A DNA stretch of 64,000 nucleotides from Tribonema minus (Eukaryota > Sar > Xanthophyceae > Tribonematales > Tribonemataceae): assembly GCA_017506865.1 (NCBI GenBank), contig JAFCMP010000090.1, forward strand, positions 186,001 to 250,000. The letters are read 5' to 3'. Each line of letters opens with the position of its first letter. The first letter of the stretch is position 1. Under the pieces are notes generated by a model. It searched no databases, was not told where the DNA came from, and was given only the letters and a program-made list of their open reading frames with translations. Made by a program: the position numbers and the translations under genes. Below are positions 1 to 12,019 of the stretch, piece by piece.

Positions 1-2914
1 AGCTGCTGCGAGCTAGTGCTGTACTGTACACAAGGAGAAGATACTTCAAAGTAGTAGATATGGCAGTTTTATGTTAGAGTAGTTCTCCCGCGACGGTCTC
101 CACCTTGACGCGGTGTGGGAGCTGACGTACCGGAGTGGTGTACGAAGCGAGACCATGACATAACCACAGCTACTGGCACCGCATTGCAAGCTTATTGCAG
201 AGCGCAACAGAAACTAACAGCACTATTGCACATTATTGTTGCCCCAAGGTTGAGGCACTAGCCTGACGGCGCAATGACGAAGTGAGATCAGGACTCAGTC
301 ACAGGTTCTTGGACCAATTGGTGGCTTTCATGTTTACCGCAATGTGCGATGATATCTGATGGCTTTTCTGCGCCTTGCTTGTTGCCTTGGCAGGCTCTCC
401 AGCTGGGCTGTGCAAGCTACTGCTGGGCCAGAGTTTTGCCAGCTGCTGCAATGGTACATCAAGGGCCTCTCTTCACACCAGAATCGGTGACCTTTCTGAA
501 CCAGAGGCAGCGATTGGTCTGCCGTACAACAGCCTGAGGGTGTGCTGTAATGTGTGTAGATGTCAAACTTTCACGCTCAAGACTGGGTACATCTCGCTGA
601 ACAGTGGCAACAGCTGCCATCGCTGGGCAACGCATGCTCACCATGCTCTATGGGTTGCTTTCACCTTTGCAGATGCCTTTGCAGGTGCCCTGTTTTGCAC
701 TGCTGTCAGCACTGAAGTGGGCACAGAGGTTGTGCCAGGAAGGGCGCTGCCGCGCAGAAATACCTCCACCTCTTGGAACCACACGCAAGGTGAGCACTGC
801 TGACCTATTGTGTTCAAGATTGGCCTTCCACTTTGTTGAGGGTTTGATTGATGCGTATTCCAGCTATTGCGGATGCTTTCTTGCTGATGCTACCGGGTTT
901 CCTGTCATGTGTTCAATCGGCGTTGCGAGTCTTGTGCCAGCACTTGGGTCGTCAGTCGGAACGAAAAGCTGACACGTGGCAGCAGTACAAACTCAGTACA
1001 TGGGCAGTACATGCGAGCACCATGATTGTTAGGCACTGCATTCACGCATGGACCGCTTCTGCTGCACTGTTCGTCGCATTACTTGCAGGCGGCAATGCTC
1101 AAGCACACAAGAACTTCGCCAGTGCGCCAAGGCGCAAGTTCAGTAGCAGCACCAGCAGCAGCGCTCAAGAGCTTGATGGGTGACTTGTATTTCAGCCGAA
1201 GCATACATGTACAAAAGCATGGTTGGCAGGCTCACTCTTGCTGAGGATACTCAGTTTCGTGTTGCACGGCAAAACTTGGGGCACCGAAACCTGAACGCTT
1301 GCACAGTAACTAGAATTTGTATCATGCTGCAGTTGCAGTTTACAGGTGCAATGCCATCTTTTCTTCACTGCAGTTTTGATGTTGCAACCCCTTGTTTTGC
1401 AACTATCACAATGCTCGGTGATGCCTTGTGTTTGATGAAGTGGGATTGCATTATGACAGGTAGCACTTTGTGGGTGTTGTGCTGGGCAAATGCAGACACT
1501 TGACTCAACTTTACGCCATTTTGGGTAACAGCTCTACAGAGCAACTGTCCCGACAGATGGTTCTTTGTGCCAACCGGTGTGATAATACCAGCATGTGCAA
1601 CGCAACGACAGCAACAACAGTGCAGACGATAGCGGCCTATGATGAAGTGCTTGTTGAAACATCCATAGTTTCCCTCACAGACAGAGAAGCGAGGCCTGCG
1701 GGGGAAGCGCAGATGCCTTCGTGTGAAGTGGTCGTGTGTTACTGTCATGTTGTTTTGTGCATACACAGTAATGCTGGCGGGCTGGCTGCAGGTTTTTGTT
1801 GCAGTGACTGCTGCAGTGCACTCGCAGACTTCTACTTGGTTGGTTCACAGCAAATCATGACTGAAGTGCTCCATTTAGATGAAGAAAAGTTGCCATTTTC
1901 TGGCCTTGCATCGAAGAGCTTCTGCGATTAGTGCTCACCACTCAAGCACACGTGGTCAACATGTCCATCAGATGTTTGTGGCACGCAAACAAAACAGTGT
2001 AGCGCAAATGACTTGAAGACAATACGAAGTACACAAGTACACTGGCATAGCCACCACATCGCATTTAGGTCATACTTCAGAAAGTCCACATGAGGACATT
2101 TGAGCAAATAGGCTCATGCAAAAGCGAGAGTCACCTCAGGCACACTACAGTCAGCCTACGCCGTACCAGCAGCGCGGAAACACGACTTGAGGTCAACGAC
2201 TGCCAACCCGCAAAAAAGGCTCTGATGATAGACTTTGGGTGCACATCTGCCTTGTGCCCCATAATGGTACAGGACTGACGCACCAGCTGTGCCCATCTAG
2301 GGCTGTAGCAGCGCTCTGTGTGATTGTGATGAGATGGTGCCACATCAAGCGATGGCATTGCGAAGCGCTGCAGCTGGCACTTGCGCTACAGCCGTGCTGC
2401 TGCGCCGTGCGTGTGCGGCTGCTCATGGTGCCACTGCCATGATGGCGGCAGTTGTGAGACATAGGAGCTCCCCAAAAAGCAGCTGTGGTAGAGGCTCAGC
2501 TACGCTGAACAGCGCACCCTCGCTCTGCATGCACACCTGCACAGGAGTGTCGCCGCTGCGCCCCCCTAGGATGAGGCACCGCTGCTTTGACACCCAACTG
2601 TGTTCAAATGCAGCAGCATGGGTGTTTGAGCAATGACAGAGCACTCGGCTGCCGGCCGTCAGAGCTGGCAAATTACAGGGTGGTGCTTGGCGTTACAGTT
2701 CCGCCGCAACAGCTTCTGCCCGCATATCCGCAGGCCCGTAGAGACAACGAACGGAGCGCTCGATCACCGGCCAGCGGGACGCACCGCGCGCGCCCGTGGC
2801 AGCAGCTGCGGTGGCCCTCCTAGCGCTACTGTACAGAGCGGCCGCAGCAGCTCCGTGCGCTGCGGCAGCACAAAGGCGGCAGCAGCGGCGGAGCCTGCGC
2901 CGCTGACGCCGCCA
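1..2914. other. Left flank without a recognisable gene
   Basis: No reading frame in this stretch shows a recognisable domain, a run of conserved residues or a convincing exon chain on either strand. Short open frames of 60-150 codons overlap on both strands and look like chance frames. The right end is the 3' flank of the D-glutamate cyclase gene. On the minus strand two TGTAA words lie about 220-245 bases past its stop (plus-strand ttaca near 2674 and 2693). They could be a polyadenylation signal if the organism uses the green-algal type, but this is speculative. Confidence 0.5.
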
Positions 2915-5900
2915 TCACGATGATGGCCGTTGTTGCTCCGGCTGCTGCGGCGGCTGCGATGGCGGAGGCGGCGGCGGCAGCGCTAGCTTGGCGGTGCTGA
3001 GCGTTGCGCGCAGGTCACGCAGCACCTGCAGCGATGCCTCCAGGGGCATGCCGTCTACGGACAGCTCTGCTGCGCCGGTGATGCCGTCTCTGGCGCCCGC
3101 CTCCACCATGCGGGTCAGCATGGCTGTCTCCTGTGCCTGCATTGCGAGAGCCGCGCATGCAGTGACTGTCGCGTGAGTGTCACGCATGCAGTATTATGGC
3201 GCATGAGAGCTGCGAATGCAGTGGAAGCCTCGGTGGAGGCCCCTGTGGTGCAAGTGCAGTTGCGACATGCGTGGCTTTCGGAGAGGCATTGCCGAAAGGT
3301 GGAAGTTGGCATACTATACGCGTCATTGAAGTCGCTGCTCAGCTCCCGCTCGCATGCTGCTTTGCGTTAAAGGATCCAAGTGCCATGTGCAGCGTGCTGC
3401 ATGCATGAGATTGATGACTTTTGGAGGGGCTGGAGCATGAGTGGATTGCTTATGGCATATAAGCCGCCATGTCGTGCTTTTGTTGCACCTTTGCCATCGG
3501 CTCACAATGGCAGCCACACGTGCACATTGGCTGAGGCCTCCCAAAGCTCGTTACTACTGTCAGTACACGGCGCATCAGAAGGCGCGCGTCTGTACCGGGG
3601 GCATGGGGGCTGTCCAGAACATTCGATGCTCGCGAGCAGATTTCGTTGTTCAAGGTACCAAAGGTTGCAATTGCCTCAGCATAAGATTAAGTCTAGCATG
3701 CGCTGCAGTGCTCAGCCATGCGCTCCTGTACGCTCCTCAGTACTGCACAACAGTCACAACTCCGTCACATGACATGGCGTTTCCCTGCTACTGCTCGCAG
3801 GGCCTCATCACATATTCCTCAAGGAGTATGTACATGTTTTGAAATAAGACCTCTTCTGCGTCACAAGGCCCTCCCGAAAAACTGCTAATAGTCTGGCTTT
3901 AAAGTGGCAGCGTTAACGTTCATCGCAGCGTTGCTCAGCCGCTCGCGTACCGCATCAGCAGGGGCATTACCTACGCCCCACCATCCGCATCATATATACG
4001 GCACGTGCTGCAACAAACACCCGCGCAGCGCACCCTCACCAGGCAGCATGGTCGCCGCAGCCCGCCATCGCGCCGCGCGCGCACAGCCTCGGTACCATCC
4101 AAATCATACATGCAACAGATGCAACTGGTGCTCGCGTATCGTACCTCATCAGGCAGCATGGTCGCCGCCGCCTCAGCAGGCCCCGCCACAGCGCCGCGCA
4201 CGCACGCCACCGCCGCCGCCGCCGCCGCCAGCGCGTACCCGCCCCAATTGGAGACGCTGCACACAATGAGGTGGTCCGCCGGCGTGACGCACGTTATAAG
4301 TTCCGCTGATGGCACCGCAGCGCTCGCCAGTATCGCGTCCCGCACCTTGCCCATGCCCACCTGTCGCGGGTACGCGGGGGGGGGGGGGGGAGAGGGGGGG
4401 GTGAGAGGTGTGAGGGCCGGGGGGTGGCGGGGCGCGTGCCAGCATGCACATGGCTCAGCACGGTGAGGATGACCTCGGCGTGCTGTGGTGCGCGTCACCG
4501 CTGCATGTGTTGCATTTGCGTCACCCATCAGAAGTACTTCGAAGTACCATGTTGTAATGGGTACCAGACACTATATCATGTATATCATGACAGTCAACAC
4601 ACAATCCATCTCGTCACATACACGCCCCCCCCCTTGGTCTGTGCACGCTGCTGTAGAAGTAAACACGCTTGTTGCTTATTGTGGACGCAGGCATGTTGTG
4701 CTGCACGCTGCCACCTCCAGGCATGTCAGGGTTTGTTCTGATTGCGATGCTCGTGCTGATGCCCATATGAGATCAGCTGCCTCTTGTTTCAGAGCAATGT
4801 GGATTAAACACTCCCTTTACCTACATTTGATCTTGCAGCACAGCAATGCCCATGCTGCATTGCAATGTCCATTTTTGTGCTATGGGTTGCATGCGCAAAC
4901 TGTTTTTGTTGTGTCTAGGCGGGCATGCGCCTGTTAAAAAGTACAGCAAGCTGCTGATGCTGTGATTGACAATCATGGTGGCTGGCAGCAGCATCAAGCA
5001 CGCCCAAGACAGTAGTTCCACTTACTTTGGAGCATGACCCTGAGGCCTGTTTCTTTGCAGCGGATACAACAACTTAGCCCTTCGTGTCACTGCCTTCGCT
5101 CTTCGTTGAGTCCACCCACACTTGCAATACGTCATTGAGCACCCGCGCATGGCACCCATGCTAGTATCACATGATGCATTGCATTATGTGATAATGACTT
5201 GCAATACGTCAGTGCACCTGTGCATGGCACCCATGCTAGTATGTGTACCTGCGCATGGAACCAGGGCTAGTATCACGTGATGCATTGCATTACTTCAAGT
5301 ATAATATGACATGACTTGCCTCGTTTCCGCCATCGCCGATGCCGATGGTGTGCACGTGCTTCTGCTTGGTGCTGACCAGTTCCAGCAGCCTGTCAATGGG
5401 CGCCACCACCTCCCCCATGTCCCTCCCCGTCATCGTGTAGTAACAGCCGTCGCTGGCGGGGCCCGGTCGCTCTATGGCCACCACCACGTCCGCCGCAACC
5501 GCCACTTCCAGTAACCGCTCCTCATCCTGTCAGCAGAGCACCAAGTGGTTGTGGCGTTGGCGTTGGGTGAGTTTGAGACATGCGACTCAACTGCCACTTC
5601 CAATAACCGCTCCTCATTCTGTCAACGTGGAGCACCAAGTGGTTGTGGCATTGGCGTTGGGTGCGTTTGACATGGGACTCAACTGCCACTTTCCGTAACC
5701 GCTCCTCGTCCTGTCAACAGAGCACCAAGTGTATGAAGCATTGATGCTGCTGTGCTCCTATGCTGCTTTGAGAGAGAAGCAGCGGAGCGCCTCAGGTCGA
5801 TCCAGCGCAGCCTGATCGACCCACGTAAATCCCAGTGAAGCTTGATGGATCGTGGAAGTGCAATGCGGCAGGTCGGCTGTCTGAGGAATCGACAGGGCTG

Positions 5901-7329
5901 CATCACGCAGGCGCACGTCTGGGCAGCCTGGTGCTGTAGCTTGAGGGCGTGTGGCTTGATCGAGCCTCCCGTCCACATTTGAACAATTGCCTGCACATGC
6001 TTGGGCTGCTACGCGATGTTGCGGTCTGCACACACCGCCCACGTGCCTTGAACCACGCTGCACTCGTTCATGAATTTGCGAGGGCGTTCACCCAATCGTT
6101 TCATGTGAAAAACGCGACCACTACGCTCTATAACATGCCACACCACAAGCGCGAGCGCGCACCGTGTCGTCCCACTCCGCGGCGGGCGGGACACGCGACC
6201 ACTATGCTCTATAACATGCCACACCACAAGCGCGAGCGCGCACCGTGTCGTCCCACTCCGCGGCGGGCGGGAACGCCTCGAGGCTCAGCTGCGCGCCCGC
6301 CACGCCGCACCCCGCCGCCGCCGCCATGAGCACCTCCGCGCTGGCGTCGTCCGTGAGCACGATGACGCGCTTGCCGAGCGCTGCGCAGCAGCGCGCTATC
6401 ACGAACGCGCCCAGCGGCCCGTCCGTCTCCGTGGGGGGGTCGTGATCAAGCAGGCACGGGAACCCCGTGAGGATGGCCACGATGCGGCCGCCGTCGACCA
6501 GGGCCTCTGCCGCGGACTGGAGGTCGCCGCGGACGGCGCCGGCGAAGGTTTTGATGCCCCTGGGTGCGTAAGCGGGGAGGAGGAGGGGGCGGGGGGGGGG
6601 GTGAGGTGCTGACTGGCTGCTGTGATGGTGAGGGGTGGCTGGCGCGGTGCACGCCTCTGCGGCATGAATTCATCGTGGGTACATGGTTAGAATGTCATTG
6701 AAAGCGTGTCGTGGTGTGCTGTGGTGCGTTCTGATGCGGCCGTTGCTGAGAATTGTTTACGCTATCGGCCGCATCGACAGGCCAAGGCATGGCAGCATCG
6801 CACACACTACTGCTGCCGCTTGCAGTGCACGCCTCCACACAAAAAGAGGCAGTTGCTGCAGTCATGGTCTGAGACAATGCTGGCATATGCATACAGCAAT
6901 TGCTCAAGACACCTGTAGATACACATGTGAGGAGAAACCTCTTGAAAGCGAGCAGAGCTGCAGATGGCAACAAGCCATTCCGTGTGGTCTGTGCACGAGA
7001 CTCTAGCGCGAGGAATAAATTGCTTACATACAGCAGAAGCATCGGCACCACATTCGGAGGGTGACGGCTTGCGCAACACGAACAGCGGTCGCAAGAACAC
7101 AGCACCCAGTAAGTGTCAGAGAAATGTTAACTAGACAAACGCACCTGCCCCCCTCGTCTCTCTGCACTCGTTCCCTCAGGGCGTCTATCGTGGAAGGCAG
7201 CGCGGATCTCTTCGAGCGAGCATGATGCTGTCGATGTAGTCGTGCTATGAAAGCTGCTGCACCCGTCAGCACCAATGTGCCAGCAAGTAGCGGCAACGCC
7301 TTCCTGGATCCATCGCCGCGACCTCGCAT
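2915..7329 (-). CDS. D-glutamate cyclase (DUF4392 family), five exons
   Basis: The family converts D-glutamate to 5-oxo-D-proline; the animal enzyme is mitochondrial. Five exons join in frame: 7329-7145, 6559-6244, 5526-5320, 4360-4145 and 3136-2915 (TGA), about 381 residues. The ATG at 7329 starts a basic stretch plus a hydrophobic segment (LPLLAGTLVLTGAAAFIA), a possible organelle-targeting or membrane anchor. Family motifs follow in order: RDEGGRGI spanning exons 1-2, ILTGFPC and TETDGPLGA in exon 2, AIERPGPASDGCYYTM and TIGIGDGGNE in exon 3, VGMGKV and VSNWGGYAL in exon 4, and AGARDGITG with VDGMP in exon 5. Intron phases agree at every join. Intron 3 has a GC donor (GAG|GCAAGT). The last acceptor could lie 6 bases further on (3130). 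The C-terminus is a Pro/Gln tail. Three junctions carry tandem copies of themselves (see repeats). Family assignment is strong; substrate specificity is inferred. Confidence 0.9.
4029..4165 (-). repeat. Diverged copy of the exon 4 donor region of the D-glutamate cyclase gene
   Basis: The end of exon 4 (minus-strand ACCATGCTGCCTGATGAG before the GTACG donor at 4144) recurs about 114 bases into intron 4, around 4031-4056, as ACCATGCTGCCTGGTGAGG. The copy also carries a usable-looking GT donor. Flanking sequence is similar but diverged. Confidence 0.6.
4534..4547. repeat. Palindrome GTACTTCGAAGTAC
   Basis: A perfect 14-base palindrome in the intron between exons 3 and 4 of the D-glutamate cyclase gene. 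Its ACTTCGAAGT core recurs at 37634-37644, 40202-40215, 55834-55846 and 63649-63659. Confidence 0.8.
5085..5300. repeat. Intronic tandem repeat with GGCACCCATGCTAGTATCAC-like units
   Basis: Within intron 3 of the D-glutamate cyclase gene, related units of roughly 60-90 bases occur in a row. Words such as ACTTGCAATACGTCA, GCATGGCACCCATGCTAGTA and GTGATGCATTGCATTA recur two or three times. No coding content is seen. Confidence 0.75.
5501..5735 (-). repeat. Three tandem copies of the exon 3 acceptor region (92-base period)
   Basis: The unit begins inside exon 3 of the D-glutamate cyclase gene and runs back through its acceptor (cut at 5526) into the intron. Copies start at about 5501, 5593 and 5685, a 92-base period; the third is partial. 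The upstream copies keep the AG acceptor context (for example TTGACAG before AATGAGGAG), so they are decoy acceptors ahead of the real one. Confidence 0.85.
6112..6273 (-). repeat. 81-base near-perfect tandem duplication across the exon 2 donor
   Basis: Copies at 6112-6192 and 6193-6273 differ at about one position (C at 6125, T at 6206). Each holds the last codons of exon 2 of the D-glutamate cyclase gene (PAAEWDDT) and an intact GTGCGC donor. The exon-proximal donor at 6243 must be the productive one, because reading on past it meets a TAG before the second donor at about 6162. The near identity says the event is recent. Confidence 0.9.
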
Positions 7330-7755
7330 GATGCTTTCTGTGCGTGTTAGAAGTTCCACAGATCTTGAAGTTATACTGTTGAAGATCCTGGTTTCTCTTT
7401 CTCCATGTTTCAGCACTACGGATTTCAAATGCCATTGAAGTGATCTATGTTGATTGAAAGCACCAGATCAGGAAAAACAAAATGCAGCAGCATGTGCAAG
7501 TAGCAGAATGGTGTGTGTTGTGTGTTGAACGTGCATTGAAGTCATATGTACAGGATTTTCCGCCCCTCAAGCGTATATATATATAAAGTACAGTTGCACT
7601 GCCCATAGTGCAATTTGCAGAGCCTGTTTTGCATGGAGCCACTGCGTGAAGTTCTGCCCCGCCTGTACATTAAGCACCGTACGTGCCGAAACCGCGATCG
7701 AGAGCAGAGACGTCTCGCTGTACAAGCACCCCCGTCGCCACTGCGCGGGTGTGCG
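7330..7755. other. Short spacer between VKOR and D-glutamate cyclase genes
   Basis: About 425 bases separate the VKOR stop from the start of the next same-strand gene. It must hold the 3' end of the former and the promoter of the latter. An AT-rich TATATATATAA stretch lies near 7576-7586, about 250 bases upstream of the D-glutamate cyclase ATG. A role as core promoter is possible but not shown. Confidence 0.4.
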
Positions 7756-9632
7756 TCATGTGTCCTTGACCTTGCCCGCAAGGAAACCTCGCCGGTAGCT
7801 GAGCAGCAGCACGAGCGCGTTGCAGACGTAGATGCTGAAGCACACGATGCAGACGTCTTTGAGCACTGCCAGCAGCACGTACGCCAGCAGCGCGGTGGCG
7901 GCCATGACGGGCAGCGTCAAGTAGAAGACCGCCTTGGCCGATGCCTGCAGCGCAACATCAGCAGGACATTGCGTCAAACCATGCGTCACGCGCACAAGAC
8001 ATCCAGCAGCGGCACATGTGCGGTCGCAGCACGTCGCGTCAATACGATGTGTCACGCGCACAAGGCGTCAAGGTGACGCGTCGCTGCAAATCGGCGGCAA
8101 AAGCGTGCACTTGGTAGCGATGCACAGGGGCAGCGGAGGAGTTGTTGGCGCAAATGAACAGCAGCAACGCTGTTGAAGTCTCTCTGGCACTTTCCACCTT
8201 GATAAAGCGTGTGAATGATGTGTCATAATGAAGCCCATGCAGCTACCAGGCACAATGCTGGCATTTTCATGCATCGGTCACAGACTTCACTCCGATAGAT
8301 AGTGCCAAGAAGCATAGAAGTACAAGCTCTGCATGCTTGATGAAGATCAAGCGGTGACTGTAGACAGTGTAGACATTTCAGTCAGTGCATGCTGACTGCT
8401 TCGCTGAGCCTGACACAGGCACACCACCGCCACCTTTTTGAACTGCAACCCAGTCACTGCAAACCGATGCTCACCTGGTAGCTGCGCAGCGGCAGCAGCG
8501 GGTGCATGAGGACTAGCGAGAAGTACACCAGTCCCAACGCTGCGTTGGGCAGGTCCAGCGCGCTGCCGGGACGCACCAGCCCCAGCGCGCTGAATAGACG
8601 CCCCCACTCACTCAGGAACACCTGCGTGCGCAGCCAGCGAGGGCGCAGCACCATTTGAGGCATCATCAGTGATGGCGACGGAATTGTTTTCTGTGCAGAG
8701 GCAACCTAGCAGCCCTTCCCTTTGCGAACGCCCCGTGGTCAACGCATGGTAGGACTGTGAGCAGCGGTCTGGCGTCAAAAGCACAGCAGCGCATTTCTCG
8801 TGTTTGCGGTTACGTCAGAGAAAGTCACAGTCCGCAAAGACAAGCAGTAAAGCTTGGTGTCTGCGATGACAGCGCCATTGCGGCGTGCACAGTGCTGCAA
8901 GGCGTGCTGCAGTCTCGGCGTTGCCTGAAGGCAGCAGGCACATGGCCCACATCTGTAATATACATGATCTTTTTGATTCGTTTTTCATACATGTACATAT
9001 TATGTGTGTGCCTGTTAGTTCTTCTGCGTTCAAGCCCTGCCACCCGGGTAGCGAATGAGCCCACAAACTTGTTTGTCAGGAATGAGGTGAGCGCCTTGCT
9101 ACCACCTCAATTGCAATTCAGAATGTCCCAGTATCACGACATGGAGCAGTGATTATTTGAAGAAGATCAGGCATTCGTTATCGATGGCCGACCTGTATAA
9201 ATCAGCCAAGCAAGCTCTGCATGGTACAGACTCTACAGACTGCAGGCTCATTTTAAGGCAAAATGTGATATGTCAATTCCAGCCTTCAAGTCTCAACACT
9301 TCGCTAAACCAACCTTGTTGTTGCTCTGCATCGTTGCTGCATCCCAGTCCACTTCTCGGATTGGACACACGCTGGAATGTCATGATACGCAACTTACAGA
9401 AGATACATCAGGACTCTGTCTACCATATGCAGTATCGCTCATACTGGTCATGTAAGTGCTTGCTATCGTTTTTCTTCGAGCCCATTCTTACCTTCGAACA
9501 GCTGATTTCATGGCTGATGTCACAGAACGCCTCATAGCTTGGGTTGACTTCGCTCTGGTGCTCCACATACAGCGCATATCCGCTCAGGCACAGTCCCGCC
9601 AGGCCCACCAACTGCAGCTTGATGGCAGCCAT
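7756..9632 (-). CDS. Vitamin K epoxide reductase, VKORC1-like, three exons
   Basis: VKOR proteins are four-helix membrane oxidoreductases that reduce quinones and/or drive disulfide formation. Exons 9632-9492, 8621-8475 and 7944-7756 (TGA) join in phase 0 into about 158 residues; human VKORC1 has 163. Exon 1 gives a first membrane helix, then the lumenal loop with the paired cysteines FCDISHEISCSK (residues 37 and 45, counterparts of Cys43/Cys51). Exon 2 starts with VFLSEWGR, where the family has a Ser/Trp/Gly segment, and continues PNAALGLVYF. Exon 3 has the active-site CxxC in LKDVCIVC, followed by a helix. The animal warfarin-site TYA motif is not kept (SIYVCN). This is a single-domain protein: no thioredoxin fusion as in plastid or bacterial forms is seen. 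The C-terminus GKVKDT lacks a clear di-lysine signal. Splice sites are all GT-AG. Confidence 0.92.
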
Positions 9633-9649
9633 GGCAGCTTAATCCCAAC

Positions 9650-9780
9650 TTTCCGGCGCTCGAACTTCAAGTTCAAATGCATGCACATCTTAAACTTCGA
9701 CTGAAAAGTGTGTGAGAGAAGGAGTTTTGAAGAGAGAACGCGAACTTCAGATGCAAATCTTCAACTTAGACTGATTGAGA
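9650..9780. repeat. Two copies of an AACTTCAA-rich unit upstream of VKOR
   Basis: Two related stretches (around 9658-9702 and 9739-9772) share CGAACTTCA...TGCA...TCTTCAACTT-type words. A further relative is at 13636-13670. They resemble the AACTTCA/GAAGTTGAA words of the 41-42 kb array, so a dispersed low-copy repeat family is likely. Confidence 0.55.
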
Positions 9781-10746
9781 GCAGGCGTGATCACATAGGC
9801 TAATCAGTTGCTACAGCATCGCGATGTTGCAAATTTTTTGACAGCTGCAAACAGAAGTTGCATGCCAGACACACAAGCAAGACGCAGAAACACTGGCGGC
9901 CATGTCCATAAAATAAGTATTGTTCATTGATGTGGTTCGTGTGCCAAAAATGAGCGATTTATGCTTCATTATCATCAGAGACTGCCAAGCAAGCAGCCCA
10001 TCAACAAAAGTAAGAGATTCTAGGTGGCACAAGACATGGAGCTACCGACGCACACGCACAAGCAACAAAGTGGCTGATGTCCAGTGCTGGCAACCTCCCC
10101 GGAGTGAACGGTGCACGTGAGGCACGCCTGCTGCCCGGCTGCAAGCCCCAGCCACACTGTGATAGCACGCATGCCAAAACCCGCTATGGGCGCACAAGCC
10201 CTTGCTTGCGCTGCCAACAGCTGATAATCCCAGGCGGCCGTGCTAACGCTGCGATCAACGCTCCGCGGTGGGTGCCGCTGACAAGCTTCAGGTGTGCTCC
10301 GCTGATGTGGTGCGCGCCCGTACCAGCAAAAGCCTGTACAGCAATGCTGATCGTGGTTTATGCACAGCCTGAGATAGGGGACAACTGCCAGCAGCAGCAG
10401 CGACGGCGGCGGCGGCGGCGACAGCAGCAGCAACAGCAGCAGCAGCAGCAGCCGAAGTTAAGGTTGTTGTCACGGCACGCCGTCTTGGATGCCGCCGTGT
10501 TGAGGCAAGTGGGTGAGTTGGTGTTGAGCTGGACCACGCAGTTTCGCCCTTGGGATCCATGCCCTGTGACAACAGCAGCAGCAGAAGCGCGCAGTATGTG
10601 TTGGCATGGTGTGCCGGTGGCAGCTGGTGTGGCCAACACAGAGCTTGGCAGTTGCCGCCACCAACAGCGCGTACACTCATGTGCGCACGGACATCGCGGC
10701 ACAAAGCTAGCACCACGGCAACGCGCATGCGCGCTGCGGCACTCAC

Positions 10747-11600
10747 CGGTGGGAAGTCGGGCTTCGGCTCGTCCTCGCCGCCGCCGCTGCTGTCGTATTA
10801 TTTTCCCGCGCTGCCCCCCCCCTTGGCTTTGCGCCCGCCTCCGCGGCTGCCCTCGGCGGCGCTGCTGGCGCCGCTGCCCCGCGAGCGGCGAGCCTGAGCG
10901 CCCCCCCCGCCGCCGCTGTTTGCCACAGGCGTCGCTGCGTTTTCCTTACCGCTGGCCTTGCACCCGCCGCCGTGGCTGCCCTTGGCGGCGCTGCTGGCGC
11001 CGCCGCCAATAGAAGCGGTGGCGCTTGCAGCCTGTCCTCTCGTCAGCCTCGACGGCGGACTCCTCCTCGTCTTCCTCGTTCGCCACCGATGTCTCGCTGG
11101 CATCGTCTTCATTCATGGGCTCGACGCCCCCGTGTCCTGCAAGCAGCGATCGACCAAGTGTGGTGGGGGGCGGCCGTGGCAAGGGGCACAACAAGATGGG
11201 CCCCAAGTACATGGACACGAAAACATGGAGACAGCATCACCAGGTGCGGCCACCTCTTGTGCACAACATGCAGCAGCAGCTGCAGCAACAGCAATCCGCC
11301 TTGAGGTTTCCGGTTGTGCCTGCCGTGCAAATGCAGCAGCAGCAGCAGCAGAGCAGGCTGCTTTCTGCTGCAGGCAAGTTGAACTGACTAAAAAGTGCAC
11401 AGTGCAGCAGCAGCAGCAGCAGCAGCAGTCAAGCAGCATTAGCAGACTGCAGCGAGGATGCCTAAGATTGAACGCCAGCACTTGACAACGCTTACAACGC
11501 CTCTTTTGAATCAGCAACTCACCTTCCCCTCACCGGCGGCAGCCGCTCTGATGCCCTCCTGTGAGGACAGGAACTCATCGTCTGCGGCCTCGGCGCACCT
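10747..11600 (-). CDS. Tentative multi-exon gene for an acidic/basic low-complexity protein
   Basis: Three exons fit together in phase: 11598-11534, 11136-10950 and 10789-10747. They read ...AEAADDEFLSSQEGIR..., then HGGVEPMNEDDASETSVA and an acidic stretch (EEDEEESAVEADE) followed by a very basic one (KRHRFYWRRRQQRR), then SGGGEDEPKPDFPP. Donors are GTGAGG, GTAAGG and GTGAGT. A further exon beginning GMDPKGETAW near 10566 could follow. An upstream frame containing LYGFITARLAETWDSAATVA (about 11625-11765) may be another exon, but I could not join it cleanly. No domain is recognised; the composition suggests a disordered, perhaps nuclear, protein. Opposite-strand frames here are low-complexity shadows. 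Start and end are unknown. Confidence 0.4.
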
Positions 11601-12019
11601 GACAGCTGGCCTTGCCCTGCGCGGTCAAGCCCTTTGCGCGCGACGGTCGCGGCGCTGTCCCACGTCTCCGCGAGCCGCGCCGTGATGAAGCCGTAGAGGC
11701 CGGGGACGAAGGCGGAAGGGGAGCGTCGAGGGTGGCGCGCCGCCGTCCTGAGGTCGAAAAGAGCGCGAAAAAGTCTTGAAAAAGAGCGCGAATAATCTTT
11801 CACACACCAGAACACAGACACACTTGTTGACCGAAGCAGCACCAGCAGGAGGAGCGAGGAGCAGGAGTAGGTGGAGCACAAGGAGCAGGAGTGCAGGAGA
11901 AGCAGCGACTGCAGGAGCGGCGCCAGCACAGTCAGCAGCAGCAGCACCAGCAATAGCACTAGTTCAGCAGAACACCAACAGCAATAGTACGGAAGCATCA
12001 AGACCTCTCAGTGCACCTG

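Noticed and set aside
10077-11012. 311-codon plus-strand open frame
   Set aside because: Built of CAG/Gln, Arg and Ala/Pro low-complexity sequence. It lies opposite spliced minus-strand exons with matching phases.
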